This document shows, piece after piece, positions 35,445-43,898 of a DNA stretch of 64,000 bases. Numbering within the stretch: position 1 is the stretch's first letter; each line of letters opens with the position of its first letter. The stretch covers positions 1 through 64,000 of the forward strand of contig CBIHRS010000001.1 in NCBI GenBank assembly GCA_966212505.1, in the 5' to 3' direction. Source of the stretch: CAMLIZ01 sp966212505 (GTDB taxonomy: Bacteria > Pseudomonadota > Gammaproteobacteria > Burkholderiales > Burkholderiaceae_C). The notes below the pieces were generated by a model. That model was not told where the DNA came from, did not search any database, and saw nothing but the letters and a program-made list of their open reading frames with translations. Position numbers and translations under genes: made by a program.

Positions 35445-36584
35445 ATGCGTGTGTGTGTGATCGGCGGAGCCGCCATCGGCTCCGCGGTGGCGCTGTTCCT
35501 TGCCCGTCTGGGCGGCAGCGCGATGCAGGTGGAAGTGATCGAGCGCGACCCCACCTACGCGCGCGCCTCGTCGGCGCTGTCGGCCAGCTCGATCCGCCAG
35601 CAGTTCTCGAATGCGATCAACGTGCAGATGTCGCAGTTCGGGCTGCAATGGGTCAAGGCCTTCGACATCGGCTTCGTCGAGTCGGGCTACCTCTTTCTTG
35701 CCGGCACCGAGGCCGGCGCGCAGACGCTGCGCGAGAACCACGCGGTGCAGCGATCGCTCTCGGCGCCGGTGGAGCTGCTCAGCCCCGCGCAGGCCGCCCA
35801 ACGCTTCGCATGGCTCAACCCCGAGGGCCTGATGCTCGCGAGCCTGGGCCTGCACGGCGAAGGTTGGTTCGACGGCTATGCCTTCACGCAGGCGCTCAAG
35901 CGCGAGGCGCAGGCGCTCGGCGCGGGCTATCGCCGCGCCGAGGTGGTGAATCTGCAGCGCGAGGGCCGGCGCATCAGCGCCGCCACGCTGGATGACGGCT
36001 CACGCATCGAGGCCGATGTGTTCGTCAACGCGGCCGGCCCCTGGGCCCGCAGCGTGGCGGCCATGGCCGGCATCGACCTGCCGGTGTTCGGCCGCCGCCG
36101 CACAGTCTTCCAGCTGAGCTGCCCCACTCCCCTGCCTCGCACGCCGCTGGTCATCGACACCAGCGGCGTCTGGTTCCGCAGCGAGGGCGAAGGTTTCCTG
36201 GCCGGCTGGTCGCCCGGCGAGCACGACGCCGACCCCGACGACCTGCCGCTCGATCCCGACCTGGCGCAGTTCGAAGAGCGCCTGTGGCCCGCGCTGGCCG
36301 AGCGCGTGCCGGCCTTCGAGGCCTTGCGCGTGCAGAGCGCCTGGGCTGGCTACTACGAGGTGCATCCGCTGGACCACAACGCGATCCTCGGGCCGCATCC
36401 CGAGGTCGACAACCTCGTGTTCGTCAACGGCTTCTCCGGCCATGGGCTGCAGCACGCGCCGGCCGCGGGACGCGGCATCGCCGAAAGGGTGCTGCATGGG
36501 CGATTCCAGAGCCTGGACCTGAGTCCGTTCGGCTTCGAGCGGGTGCTGGCGGGGCGGCCGTTCCTGGAGAAAAGCGTGATCTGA
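35445..36584 (+). CDS. FAD-dependent oxidoreductase (DAO family, FOXRED1-like)
   Basis: 379-residue D-amino-acid-oxidase-fold flavoprotein. The N-terminal dinucleotide motif is VIGGAAIGSAVALFLAR, with Ala replacing Gly in the usual GxGxxG. Further family marks are VNAAGPWARSVAAMAG and, near the C-terminus, HPLDHNAILGP and NGFSGHGLQHAPAAGRGIAE. The closest recognised type is FOXRED1/sarcosine-oxidase-beta-like; the substrate is not evident. It starts 9 bp after acnA and may be co-transcribed with it. Confidence 0.85.
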   Translation: MRVCVIGGAAIGSAVALFLARLGGSAMQVEVIERDPTYARASSALSASSIRQQFSNAINVQMSQFGLQWVKAFDIGFVESGYLFLAGTEAGAQTLRENHAVQRSLSAPVELLSPAQAAQRFAWLNPEGLMLASLGLHGEGWFDGYAFTQALKREAQALGAGYRRAEVVNLQREGRRISAATLDDGSRIEADVFVNAAGPWARSVAAMAGIDLPVFGRRRTVFQLSCPTPLPRTPLVIDTSGVWFRSEGEGFLAGWSPGEHDADPDDLPLDPDLAQFEERLWPALAERVPAFEALRVQSAWAGYYEVHPLDHNAILGPHPEVDNLVFVNGFSGHGLQHAPAAGRGIAERVLHGRFQSLDLSPFGFERVLAGRPFLEKSVI

Positions 36585-36656
36585 GCGTTGCTCAAGGGGC
36601 CGCAACGGTCCGGGGCACACGGGCCTTGCTCGTCCATCGAGGAGGAGGAAGTTCCG

Positions 36657-37313
36657 ATGTCGTCCGGATCCTTGGGATTCAGGGTCGCGCCTGTGCGCTC
36701 GGCCTCCGAGCTGCAGGCCGTCTGCCAGCTGCGCGCCGCGGCCTATGGCCATCACCTTCCGCACGCCATGGCGCAATGGTCGGTGCCTGATGCACTCGAC
36801 CGTGAGCCCGACACGATCATCTTCCTCGCCACCGACAAGGCCACCGGCGAAGCCGTGGGCACCGTGCGCCTGAACACCAACGCCCACCATCCCACCGCGA
36901 TCGAGACCAGCGCCGACATCCCGCCGTCGATGCGTGCGCTGCCGCTGGCCGAGGTGACGCGGCTGTGCGTGCGCCCTGGCCACCGCGATCCCACGATCCG
37001 ACTGGCGCTGATGAAGGTGAGCTACCTCTGGTGCCTGGCGCATCAGGTGCAATGGATGGTGATCGGCGCCCGCAGCGAAGCCCTGGTGCGCCAATACCGG
37101 CGCCTGGGCTTCACCGACCTGCACGACGACGCGATGCCTGTCGCCCTGCCCCATGCCGGCAACCTGCCGCACCGCGTGCTCGCGTTCGACGTCGTCTCGG
37201 CCGAGCGCAACTGGCATGCGCTGCAACATCCGTTCTACCAGTTCATGGTGCGCACGTTCCACCGGGACATCCAGCTCTTTTACCGCCACGAGCGGGAGCC
37301 GGCCTGCGCCTGA
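36657..37313 (+). CDS. FeeM-like N-acyl amino acid synthase / GNAT
   Basis: 218-residue protein resembling the N-acyl amino acid synthase (FeeM) and autoinducer-synthase side of the GNAT fold: FRVAPVRSASELQAVCQLR, AVGTVRLNTN, LAEVTRLCVRPGHRD and ALVRQYRRLGFTDL. FeeM-type enzymes join acyl-ACP fatty acids to amino acids. No acyl carrier protein is adjacent, and none of the classic quorum-sensing regulators is nearby. GGAGGAGG lies 8 nt before the ATG at 36657. Identity of the acyl product is unknown. Confidence 0.7.
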   Translation: MSSGSLGFRVAPVRSASELQAVCQLRAAAYGHHLPHAMAQWSVPDALDREPDTIIFLATDKATGEAVGTVRLNTNAHHPTAIETSADIPPSMRALPLAEVTRLCVRPGHRDPTIRLALMKVSYLWCLAHQVQWMVIGARSEALVRQYRRLGFTDLHDDAMPVALPHAGNLPHRVLAFDVVSAERNWHALQHPFYQFMVRTFHRDIQLFYRHEREPACA

Positions 37314-37325
37314 ACGCGATGGCGC

Positions 37326-37772
37326 TCAGTGCTTCGAGGGAGGCACGTTCACGGTGATGACGCGGATCTGCGGATGGCTGCAGGCTTGGTCGCTGCAGAT
37401 GCCGGAGATCCAGATCTGGCCGTTGCCGACCATCGCGCCCTGGTAGTTGCGGAAGAGCTCCGAGGCCTTCTGCGACTGCAGCGCCTGCTTCACCTCGGGG
37501 GTGAAGATCGACGGATAGAGCGCGCGGAACTGGTTGGCCTTGACGGTCCCTTTCACGCGGGGAACACCGCCCACGCGCAACGGAAACCGCATCAGCGGTG
37601 CGACCTGGGCAGGGTCGTCGGCAGCGACCGCACCTTGCAGCTTCGCCAGAAACTCGCTCAATGCGGAAGCCGTCAACCCATCGGGGCCCTCTTCTTCCGC
37701 AGCGGCGGGGCCGGCCCACGCCATGAGCAAGGCAGCAACGATCAACGCGGGTCGCAAAACGATTCTTCGCAT
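37326..37772 (-). CDS. Exported protein of unknown function
   Basis: 148 residues with a signal peptide (MRRIVLRPALIVAALLMAWAGPAAA, cleavage near 25). The mature part (DGLTASALSEFLAKLQGAV) is helix-rich at first; MRFPLRVGG, VKANQFRALYPSIFTPEVK and GQIWISGIC follow. Two cysteines near the C-terminus (GICSDQACSHP) could form a disulfide. I cannot assign a family. It begins 24 bp after the hybrid histidine kinase on the same strand, so it may be a co-transcribed periplasmic partner of that sensor. Confidence 0.7.
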   Translation of the reverse strand: MRRIVLRPALIVAALLMAWAGPAAAEEEGPDGLTASALSEFLAKLQGAVAADDPAQVAPLMRFPLRVGGVPRVKGTVKANQFRALYPSIFTPEVKQALQSQKASELFRNYQGAMVGNGQIWISGICSDQACSHPQIRVITVNVPPSKH

Positions 37773-37796
37773 GGTTCTCCCTGTGAAAGACAGCGC

Positions 37797-39611
37797 TCAG
37801 GTCGGCTCCCGCTGCGCATAGGCGCCAATCGCCGCCAGTAGCTCCTTCTCGGTGAACGGCTTGCCGAGGAACTGGTCCATGCCGGCGCGTTCGCATTCGA
37901 GGCGGTCGTCGGAGCTGGTGTTGGCGGTGAGCGCGACGATGGGCACGCGCGACAGGCCGAGGCGCTGCTCCAGCGCACGGATGCGGCGCGTGGCTTCGAG
38001 GCCATCGAGCACCGGCATCTGGCAATCCATCAACACCACGTTGGGCCGGCGGCCGCCCAAGGTGGCGAGGCGCACCGCCTCCTCGCCGTTGGTCACGTGC
38101 TGCACCTCGCAGCCGCTGCGGCTCAGCATCGCCTGCACCACGAGCGCGTTGACCTCGTTGTCCTCGACCAGCAGCACATGGCCGGGCAGGAGCGAGATAT
38201 CGCCCACCATCCAGCCGCTCTCGCGCTGGGCAAGGTCGCCTGGCGGATCGACCATCAGCAGCGGTAGGTTCAGCACGAACACCGAGCCGCGGCCGAGCTC
38301 GCTGGCGCAATGGATGTGGCCGCCCATCGCCTGCGCGATGTCGCGCGCGATGCTCAGGCCCAGGCCGCTGCCCGACGCGCGCTGCAGCGGTGTCTGACCG
38401 GCCTGCCAGAAGGGATCGAAGATGTGCGCGAGGTCGGCCTGCGCGATGCCTTCGCCGGTGTCCTGCACGCTGAACTCCACGCGCGCAGCGCCCGAGCGCT
38501 GCACGCGCAGCTCGATGCTGCCGCGCTCGGTGAACTTCAGCGCATTGCCCAGCAGGTTGTGCAGCACCTGCCGCAGCCGGGTCACGTCGCCCATCACCCA
38601 GCAGGGCACGGGCAGATCGACCGCGGCGTTGAACAGCAGGCCCTTCTCCTGCGTGCGGACGAGGTAGATGTCGACCAGTTCGTCCACCTCGGCCTGCAGG
38701 TCGAACGAGGACTCGTGCAGCTCGATGCGGCCGGCCTCGATGCGCGACATGTCGAGCAGGTCATTGATCAGCTGCAGCAGGTGTTCGCCCGAGTGCTCGA
38801 TCAACCCGAGCCGGTGCCGCAGCTTCTCGTCGTGCTGGTGCGCGCGCGTGACCCGCGTGAGGCCGAGGATGCCATGCAGCGGCGTGCGCAGCTCATGGCT
38901 CATCGCGGTGAGGAACTTCGTCTTCACCGCACTCTGGCGCTGCGCAAGCTCGAGGGCCTGCGCGCGCTCGGCGGAGATGCGGTCGGTGAGAAAGCGCAGC
39001 GCGAACATCTCGGCCAGGCGCTTCTCCGATCGGCGGGCCGTCGACAGCATCAGCCCGAGGAACAGCAGCAGCCCGACGCCGGCGAAGAGCCCGAAGCGAT
39101 CGTCGCGCCAGAGCAGCGCCAGCGCCGTCGGCGCGATCATCGGCACCACGTAGGCGGCCGTCGCGCCCAAGCGCACCTGCAGACCGAACGTGGCAACCGA
39201 GGCCACGCAGCACAGGCTGGCCGCCACCACCGCCACCATGTCGGTGGCACCGCCCATCAGCCAGGCGCCGCCCAGGCCCCAGCAGGCGCCGTCGACGGCG
39301 AGCAAGCCGAGCGTCCAGCGCTGCCACGCAGCCGTGCCCGGACGGCCGCGCAGCCGATAGAGCCGGGACTGCAGGATGCGCGGCAGCGCTACGCCCACCT
39401 TGAGACCGGCCCAGCCAAGCAGCGGCCCCAGCGGCACGCGCCCATGCAGGTGGACGACCAGCATCAGCCCGAACACGGTGGCGACGAAGGTGCCGACCGT
39501 CATGTGCTCGTAGATCAGGCGCAGTTGCTCGGCCGCCACTTGGCGGTTCACGTCGGCCGGCAGGGGCGCGACCGGTCCCGAAGGCAGGCTGGGCGGCGGC
39601 GCGTCGGACAT
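37797..39611 (-). CDS. Hybrid sensor histidine kinase
   Basis: 604-residue two-component kinase. Residues ~35-190 contain about six membrane segments, a compact sensor with no periplasmic domain. The HisKA domain has phospho-acceptor His239 (MSHELRTPLHGILG), followed by an HATPase_c domain (NLLGNALKFT, DTGEGI, GSGLGLSI) and a C-terminal receiver with Asp529 (VLMDCQMPVLDG). There is no HPt domain and no response regulator beside it. The ATG at 39611 sits one base after the upstream arsC-like stop, implying co-transcription. Confidence 0.92.
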   Translation of the reverse strand: MSDAPPPSLPSGPVAPLPADVNRQVAAEQLRLIYEHMTVGTFVATVFGLMLVVHLHGRVPLGPLLGWAGLKVGVALPRILQSRLYRLRGRPGTAAWQRWTLGLLAVDGACWGLGGAWLMGGATDMVAVVAASLCCVASVATFGLQVRLGATAAYVVPMIAPTALALLWRDDRFGLFAGVGLLLFLGLMLSTARRSEKRLAEMFALRFLTDRISAERAQALELAQRQSAVKTKFLTAMSHELRTPLHGILGLTRVTRAHQHDEKLRHRLGLIEHSGEHLLQLINDLLDMSRIEAGRIELHESSFDLQAEVDELVDIYLVRTQEKGLLFNAAVDLPVPCWVMGDVTRLRQVLHNLLGNALKFTERGSIELRVQRSGAARVEFSVQDTGEGIAQADLAHIFDPFWQAGQTPLQRASGSGLGLSIARDIAQAMGGHIHCASELGRGSVFVLNLPLLMVDPPGDLAQRESGWMVGDISLLPGHVLLVEDNEVNALVVQAMLSRSGCEVQHVTNGEEAVRLATLGGRRPNVVLMDCQMPVLDGLEATRRIRALEQRLGLSRVPIVALTANTSSDDRLECERAGMDQFLGKPFTEKELLAAIGAYAQREPT

Positions 39612-39612
39612 C

Positions 39613-39963
39613 TCAGCCCAGTTGCCGCGCCCATTCGGCCGCATCGAAGCCGACGGTGCAGCGGCCATCGGCCCACTCGACCACCGGCCGCTTGATCACG
39701 CTGGGCTGCTGCAACATCAGCGCCCGGGCGCCAACTGCATCCGACGCAGCCGCCTTGGTGGCGTCGTCGAGCTTGCGCCAGGTGGTGCCCTGCCGGTTGA
39801 GCAGCCGCTCCCAGCCCAGCGTCTTCAGCCAGACATCGAGCCGCGGCTCCGGCACGCCGGCTTTCTTGTAATCGTGGAAGCTGTGCTCGACGCCGTGTTC
39901 AGCCAGCCAGGCGCGGGCCCGCTTCACGGTGTCGCAGTTGGGAATGCCGTAGAGGGTGGTCAT
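39613..39963 (-). CDS. ArsC/Spx-family protein (YffB-type)
   Basis: 116-residue thioredoxin-fold protein of the YffB group in the ArsC family, beginning MTTLYGIPNCDTVKRARAWL with a single N-terminal cysteine (Cys10) in NCDT. RPVVEWADGR near the C-terminus matches the conserved ArsC-family block. Characterised arsenate reductases need additional features; YffB-like proteins are of uncertain function. The ATG at 39963 gives the normal N-terminus; a longer in-frame extension of 18 residues is not family-like. It is immediately followed by the histidine kinase gene. Confidence 0.85.
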   Translation of the reverse strand: MTTLYGIPNCDTVKRARAWLAEHGVEHSFHDYKKAGVPEPRLDVWLKTLGWERLLNRQGTTWRKLDDATKAAASDAVGARALMLQQPSVIKRPVVEWADGRCTVGFDAAEWARQLG

Positions 39964-40050
39964 CCGGGCAATGTTAGGCACAAAACCGGGCGCGAACTCC
40001 CTGCCGGCCACCGGCATCCCTCGTTTCTCGGGCTCGAGATCGAGCAGGGC

Positions 40051-40088
40051 AAAACAAAACGGCCTGGCTGCTTGCGCAACCAGGCCGT
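40051..40088 (-). terminator. Rho-independent terminator of the tRNA-Lys operon
   Basis: Read on the minus strand, ACGGCCTGG (40088-40080), a 12-nt loop, and CCAGGCCGT (40067-40059) form a 9-bp perfect stem followed by TTTTGTTTT (40059-40051). It begins 8 bp after the CCA end of the second tRNA. Confidence 0.85.
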
Positions 40089-40095
40089 CGATATT

Positions 40096-40171
40096 TGGTG
40101 GGCCCTGTAGGATTCGAACCTACGACCAACGGATTAAGAGTCCGCTGCTCTACCAACTGAGCTAAGAGCCC
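40096..40171 (-). tRNA. tRNA-Lys (anticodon CTT)
   Basis: 76-nt tRNA with encoded CCA. The acceptor stem GGGCTCT pairs with AGGGCCC (including G-U pairs). The D arm contains AGCTCAGTTGGTAGAGC, the anticodon stem-loop GCGGACTCTTAATCCGT has CTT in the loop, and the T arm is GGTTCGAATCC. It lies 37 bp downstream of tRNA-Lys(TTT) and shares its promoter and terminator. Confidence 0.96.
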
Positions 40172-40208
40172 TATCTGTTACCAGCCTTCCATTGTAGCAA
40201 TGTTTTGC

Positions 40209-40284
40209 TGGTGGGTTGTGCAGGATTCGAACCTGCGACCAACGGATTAAAAGTCCGCTGCTCTACCGACTGAGCTAACAACCC
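40209..40284 (-). tRNA. tRNA-Lys (anticodon TTT)
   Basis: 76-nt tRNA with encoded CCA. Acceptor GGGTTGT pairs perfectly with ACAACCC; the D arm is AGCTCAGTCGGTAGAGC, the anticodon loop ACTTTTAAT gives TTT, and the T arm is GGTTCGAATCC. The anticodon stem and loop are nearly identical to those of the adjacent tRNA-Lys(CTT), indicating duplication and divergence of the two lysine isoacceptors. Confidence 0.96.
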
Positions 40285-40303
40285 ATCGTCTGCAGAGCCT
40301 CAC

Positions 40304-40333
40304 ATTCTAGCAGCGATTTTTTCTCTTTCGCAA
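40304..40333 (-). promoter_or_regulatory. Promoter of the tRNA-Lys operon
   Basis: On the minus strand, TTGCGA (40333-40328), an 18-bp spacer, then TAGAAT (40309-40304). Transcription would start near 40297, about 13 nt before the mature 5' end. The AT-rich run (GAAAAAAT) in the spacer is compatible with a strong stable-RNA promoter. It lies in the 67-bp gap after tcdA, so the tRNAs are not dependent on the tol operon. Confidence 0.75.
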
Positions 40334-40351
40334 GCCGTCATCAAAAAGTAT

Positions 40352-41134
40352 TCAAACTCTGCGAGTCGTGAGGCATTGGCGGATCACATCGCCTGCCGCG
40401 ACCATGCCGAAGGTCGCGGTGACGGCCACGCTGGAGCCGTAGCCGTGGCAGTTGAGACTGCCGTCGACCGAACACTCGGCATCGGCCGGCGCCATCACCG
40501 ATTCACGCGAGAACACGCAGCGCAGGCCGATGCGGCCCTGGCGCGCGGCGCCGGCCTGCTTGCGCAGGCGCTGGCGCAGCGAAGCCAGCAGCGGATCGTG
40601 CGTCACCTCGGCCAGGTCGGCCATCTCGACGGCCTGCGCCTGCTGCTTGCCGCCTGCAGCACCCGCACACACGAAGGCCATCTGCTCCTGCATCGCCCAG
40701 GCTGCGAGCGCGAGCTTGGCGCGCACCTGGTCGCAGGCATCGATCACCGCATCCACCGGCGCCGGCAGCAGACCCGGCCAGTTGTCAGGCTCGACGAATT
40801 CCTCGACGCAGCGCACCTCGCAGTGCGGATGGATGTCGGCGATGCGCTGCTGCAGCGCAACCGGCTTGGCCATGCCCAGCGTGCTGCCCAGCGCCTGCAC
40901 CTGCCGGTTGATGTTGGACTCGGCCACGTGGTCGAGGTCGATCAAGGTGAGGCCGGCGACGCCGCTGCGTGCCAGCGCTTCGGCAGCCCAGGAGCCCACG
41001 CCGCCCAGCCCGACGATGGCCACGCGCAGCCCGCGCAGCCGCCGATAGCCGGCTTCGCCGTAAAGGCGGCGCAGGCCGCCGAAGCGGCGCTCGAGGTCGT
41101 CCTCGGTGGCCGCAGCGAGTGCGAGAGAGGTCAC
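40352..41134 (-). CDS. tcdA: tRNA threonylcarbamoyladenosine dehydratase
   Basis: 260-residue E1-like enzyme (TcdA/CsdL) that uses ATP to cyclise t6A at position 37 of ANN-decoding tRNAs into ct6A. It has the Rossmann ATP loop VAIVGLGGVGSWAAEAL (38-54), IDLDHVAESNINRQ, and DACDQVRAKL (~142-151). The start is a GTG overlapping the cpoB stop (GTGA, 41131-41134), so it is translationally coupled to the tol-pal operon. Two tRNA-Lys genes, encoding known substrates of this modification, follow directly. Confidence 0.92.
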   Translation of the reverse strand: MTSLALAAATEDDLERRFGGLRRLYGEAGYRRLRGLRVAIVGLGGVGSWAAEALARSGVAGLTLIDLDHVAESNINRQVQALGSTLGMAKPVALQQRIADIHPHCEVRCVEEFVEPDNWPGLLPAPVDAVIDACDQVRAKLALAAWAMQEQMAFVCAGAAGGKQQAQAVEMADLAEVTHDPLLASLRQRLRKQAGAARQGRIGLRCVFSRESVMAPADAECSVDGSLNCHGYGSSVAVTATFGMVAAGDVIRQCLTTRRV

Positions 41135-41919
41135 TTCAGCGAGGCCAGCCGTTCCTTGGCCGCCTGGGCGGCTTCCGACTTCGGATAGGTGCGCAGCACG
41201 TCGTCGAGCGTGCGCTTGGCGGACTTGTTGTCCTTCATCTCGATCTGGCAGTTGGCAATGGCCAGCAGCGCCTCGGGCGCGCGCGGATGCTCAGGGGCGC
41301 CGGTGATGAACGCGCGGAAGCTGGCGATGGCCTCCTTGTACTCGCGCTTGCCGTATTGCGCATTGCCCAGCCAGAAGCGGGCCGAATCGACATAGCCGCT
41401 GGTGGGGTAGCGGCGCAGGAAGCCGCTGAGCGCGTTGGCCGTCACCGCGAAGTCGCCGTTGCGCAGCGGCGCGATTGCGTCTTCGTAGAGGCGTTTCTCT
41501 TCGGGGTCGGCAAGGAACTCCTTGCCGTCGACGCTGACCTTCTGTGGCTCGAGCTTCTTGATGCGGTCGTCGACGCCTTGCGCGATGTCCTTCTGCCTGC
41601 GCTGCAGGTCGGCGACATCGCGGGCCAGCTGCTCGTTCTGGCCGCGCTGCTTGGCGAGATCGGCTCGCAGCAGCTCGAGCTGGTTGTTCATCTCGAGCAG
41701 GCTGCGGCGCAGCTGTTGGATCTGGTCGAGCAGCTGCGCGTTCTGCGTAGCGATGTCGTTCTGCTTGGTCTCGTTCTGCGTCACGCGGGCGCGCAGATCG
41801 AGGATGGCCTTGCGCGCCTCGTCGTCGTCGAACAGGCCGGCATGGGCCGACACGGCGGCTGCAGCCAGCAGGGCAAGACACAGGGGGCGCAGGCTGCGCC
41901 CGGGGGCATGGAATCGCAC
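41131..41919 (-). CDS. cpoB: Cell division coordinator CpoB (YbgF)
   Basis: 262-residue periplasmic protein linking the Tol-Pal system to peptidoglycan synthesis during constriction. Signal peptide MRFHAPGRSLRPLCLALLAAAAVSAHA, then a coiled coil (~35-115, LLDQIQQLRRSLLEMNNQLELLRADL) and three TPR repeats (~140-258), exactly the YbgF plan. The start is a GTG one base after the pal stop. tcdA overlaps its 3' end. Confidence 0.95.
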   Translation of the reverse strand: MRFHAPGRSLRPLCLALLAAAAVSAHAGLFDDDEARKAILDLRARVTQNETKQNDIATQNAQLLDQIQQLRRSLLEMNNQLELLRADLAKQRGQNEQLARDVADLQRRQKDIAQGVDDRIKKLEPQKVSVDGKEFLADPEEKRLYEDAIAPLRNGDFAVTANALSGFLRRYPTSGYVDSARFWLGNAQYGKREYKEAIASFRAFITGAPEHPRAPEALLAIANCQIEMKDNKSAKRTLDDVLRTYPKSEAAQAAKERLASLK

Positions 41920-41920
41920 G

Positions 41921-42463
41921 TCAACGGTCCTTCAGTTCGACCCGGCGGTTCTTCGCCCAGGCCGCTTCGTCGCTGCCCTGCGCCGCGGGCCGCTCCTTGC
42001 CGAAGCTCACCGCCTCGACCTGGTTGTCGGCCACGCCCAGCAGCGTGAGCGACTTGGCCACCGCCTCGGCGCGCTTCTGGCCCAGCGCCAGGTTGTATTC
42101 GCGGCCGCCGCGCTCGTCGGTGTGGCCTTCGAGGCTGAGCTTCTTCTTGCGATCGCCCGCCAGGCGCTTGGCATGGGTCTCGATCACGGGGCGGTACTCG
42201 TCCTTCACGACGTAGCTGTCGAAGTCGAAGTAGACGGTGCGCTGCAGGTCGGCCGCGCTTTCGTTCGACTTGCCGAGGTCGACCGTCTTCACCTCGGATT
42301 CGCTGGTGCGGTTGCCCTGGCCGGCATTGGCATCTTGCTGGGCGGGCTTGGGCGTGCGGTCCTCGACCTGCACCTTGTTGTCGTTCAGCGGAACGCTGCT
42401 CGAACAGGCCGAGAGCACACCGGCCACGGCCAACGCACCGAAAACACTGCGCAGTGCAAACAT
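41921..42463 (-). CDS. pal: Peptidoglycan-associated lipoprotein
   Basis: 180-residue outer-membrane lipoprotein with lipobox LSAC (Cys20) and an OmpA-like peptidoglycan-binding domain (~75-180: YFDFDSYVV, LSLEGHTDERGGREYNLALG, RVELKDR). AAGGAGAGA lies about 7 nt before the ATG at 42463. Its tolB-pal-cpoB order is the usual one. Confidence 0.96.
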   Translation of the reverse strand: MFALRSVFGALAVAGVLSACSSSVPLNDNKVQVEDRTPKPAQQDANAGQGNRTSESEVKTVDLGKSNESAADLQRTVYFDFDSYVVKDEYRPVIETHAKRLAGDRKKKLSLEGHTDERGGREYNLALGQKRAEAVAKSLTLLGVADNQVEAVSFGKERPAAQGSDEAAWAKNRRVELKDR

Positions 42464-42494
42464 TGTGGATCTCTCCTTGTCGTTCGAAATGAGG

Positions 42495-43760
42495 TCAGCG
42501 TCCGTAAGGCCCCCACACGGGCTCGCGCACGTCCAGCCCGCTGGAGAGCAGGCGGGTCTTGATCTTGCCATCGAGGGTGGTGGTCATCAACACGTCGCGC
42601 CCGGCGGCGCGGGTGGCGTAGATCAGCAGGCGGCCGTTGGGCGCGAAGCTCGGGCTCTCGTCGTCGCTGGTGTCGGTGAGCTGCGCGGTGTTGCCGCTGG
42701 CCAGGTCGAGCGTGGTCAGCTTGAAGGCACCGCCCTGGCGTGAGATGTAGGCCAGCGTGCGGCCATCAGGGCTGATGTCGGGGCTGATGTTGTAGCTGCC
42801 GTTGAAGGTGACGCGCTCGGCCGCGCCGCCGCCGGCCGGCATGCGGTAGACCTGCGGGCCGCCGCCGCGGTCGCTGACGAAGTAGATGCTCTTGCCGTCG
42901 CGCGTGAACACCGGCTCGGTGTCGATCGCGCTGCTGGTGGTGAGGCGCCGCACGTTGCTGCCGTCGCGGTTCATCAGGTAGAGCTGCGAGATGCCATCGC
43001 GCGAGAGCGTGACCGCGAGCTGCGAGCCATCGGGGCTCCAGGCCGGCGCACTGTTGGAGCCGCGGAAGTTGGCCACCGGCTTGCGCTGGCCGCTGACCAC
43101 GTCCTGCAGCCAGACCACCGCCTTCTGCGTCTCGAACGACACATAGGCCAGCTCGCGGCCATCGGGCGACCAGGCCGGCGAGATGATGGGCTCGGGGCTG
43201 GTCAGCGCCACCTGCCCGCCTTCGCCGTCGGCGTCGGTGATGCGCAGCGTGTAGCGCTTGCCGCCATGGGTGACGTAGGCGATGCGGGTGGAGAACACGC
43301 CCTTCTCCCCGGTGAGCTTCTCGTAGATGGCGTCGGCGATGCGGTGCGCGGCCAGGCGCAGGTCGGGCGCGGTGACGGCGAAGCTCTGGCCGCCCTGGTC
43401 CTGGCCCTTGACCACGTCCCACAGCTTGTAGCGCACGTCGAAGCGGCCATCGGCCAGCTTGCTGACCGAGCCGCCGGCCAGCGCATCGGCGCCGCGGGTG
43501 CGCCAGTCGGTGAAGGCCGGCGACGCCAGCTCGTCGATCACGCCGGGCGCGTCGACGCCGCGGAACACGCCGCTGCGCTCGAGGTCGGCGCGGATGATGG
43601 CCGAGATGGCCTGGCCCGACTTGTCTTCATCGCGGAAGCGCGCAATCGCGATCGGCAGCTGGGTCGCGCCGACGCCGCTGATTTCGACACGGAACTGGGC
43701 CGCGGCCGGGAGGGTGAGCACGGCCGAGGCCGCGCCGAGGAAGGCTCTTCGTTGCCACAT
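42495..43760 (-). CDS. tolB: Tol-Pal system beta-propeller protein TolB
   Basis: 421-residue periplasmic protein: N-terminal domain (~25-165) and a six-bladed beta-propeller built from repeats such as SPAWSPDGRELAYVSF, APAWSPDGSQLAV and NISPDISPDGRTLAYIS. It interacts with Pal and TolA. The signal sequence starts MWQRRAFLGAASAV, with twin arginines in a Tat-like context, unlike the Sec signal of E. coli TolB. tolQRA are not upstream; msbA is divergent instead. Confidence 0.95.
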   Translation of the reverse strand: MWQRRAFLGAASAVLTLPAAAQFRVEISGVGATQLPIAIARFRDEDKSGQAISAIIRADLERSGVFRGVDAPGVIDELASPAFTDWRTRGADALAGGSVSKLADGRFDVRYKLWDVVKGQDQGGQSFAVTAPDLRLAAHRIADAIYEKLTGEKGVFSTRIAYVTHGGKRYTLRITDADGEGGQVALTSPEPIISPAWSPDGRELAYVSFETQKAVVWLQDVVSGQRKPVANFRGSNSAPAWSPDGSQLAVTLSRDGISQLYLMNRDGSNVRRLTTSSAIDTEPVFTRDGKSIYFVSDRGGGPQVYRMPAGGGAAERVTFNGSYNISPDISPDGRTLAYISRQGGAFKLTTLDLASGNTAQLTDTSDDESPSFAPNGRLLIYATRAAGRDVLMTTTLDGKIKTRLLSSGLDVREPVWGPYGR

Positions 43761-43898
43761 GGGCGGTTCGGACTCCTGCAGGAACGAAATGGTTCAACGA
43801 GTGTCGCGCCGCCGCCGCACAGCACCGGCCGACGGGAGGCAGGCGGCGGGATTGTAGGCACGCCGCTTACATAATGCGTGTCCTCTCGTGTCTCTGCC

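Noticed and set aside
42464..42494. Possible separate promoter between tolB and pal
   Set aside because: The 31-bp gap holds mainly the pal ribosome binding site and no convincing promoter hexamers.
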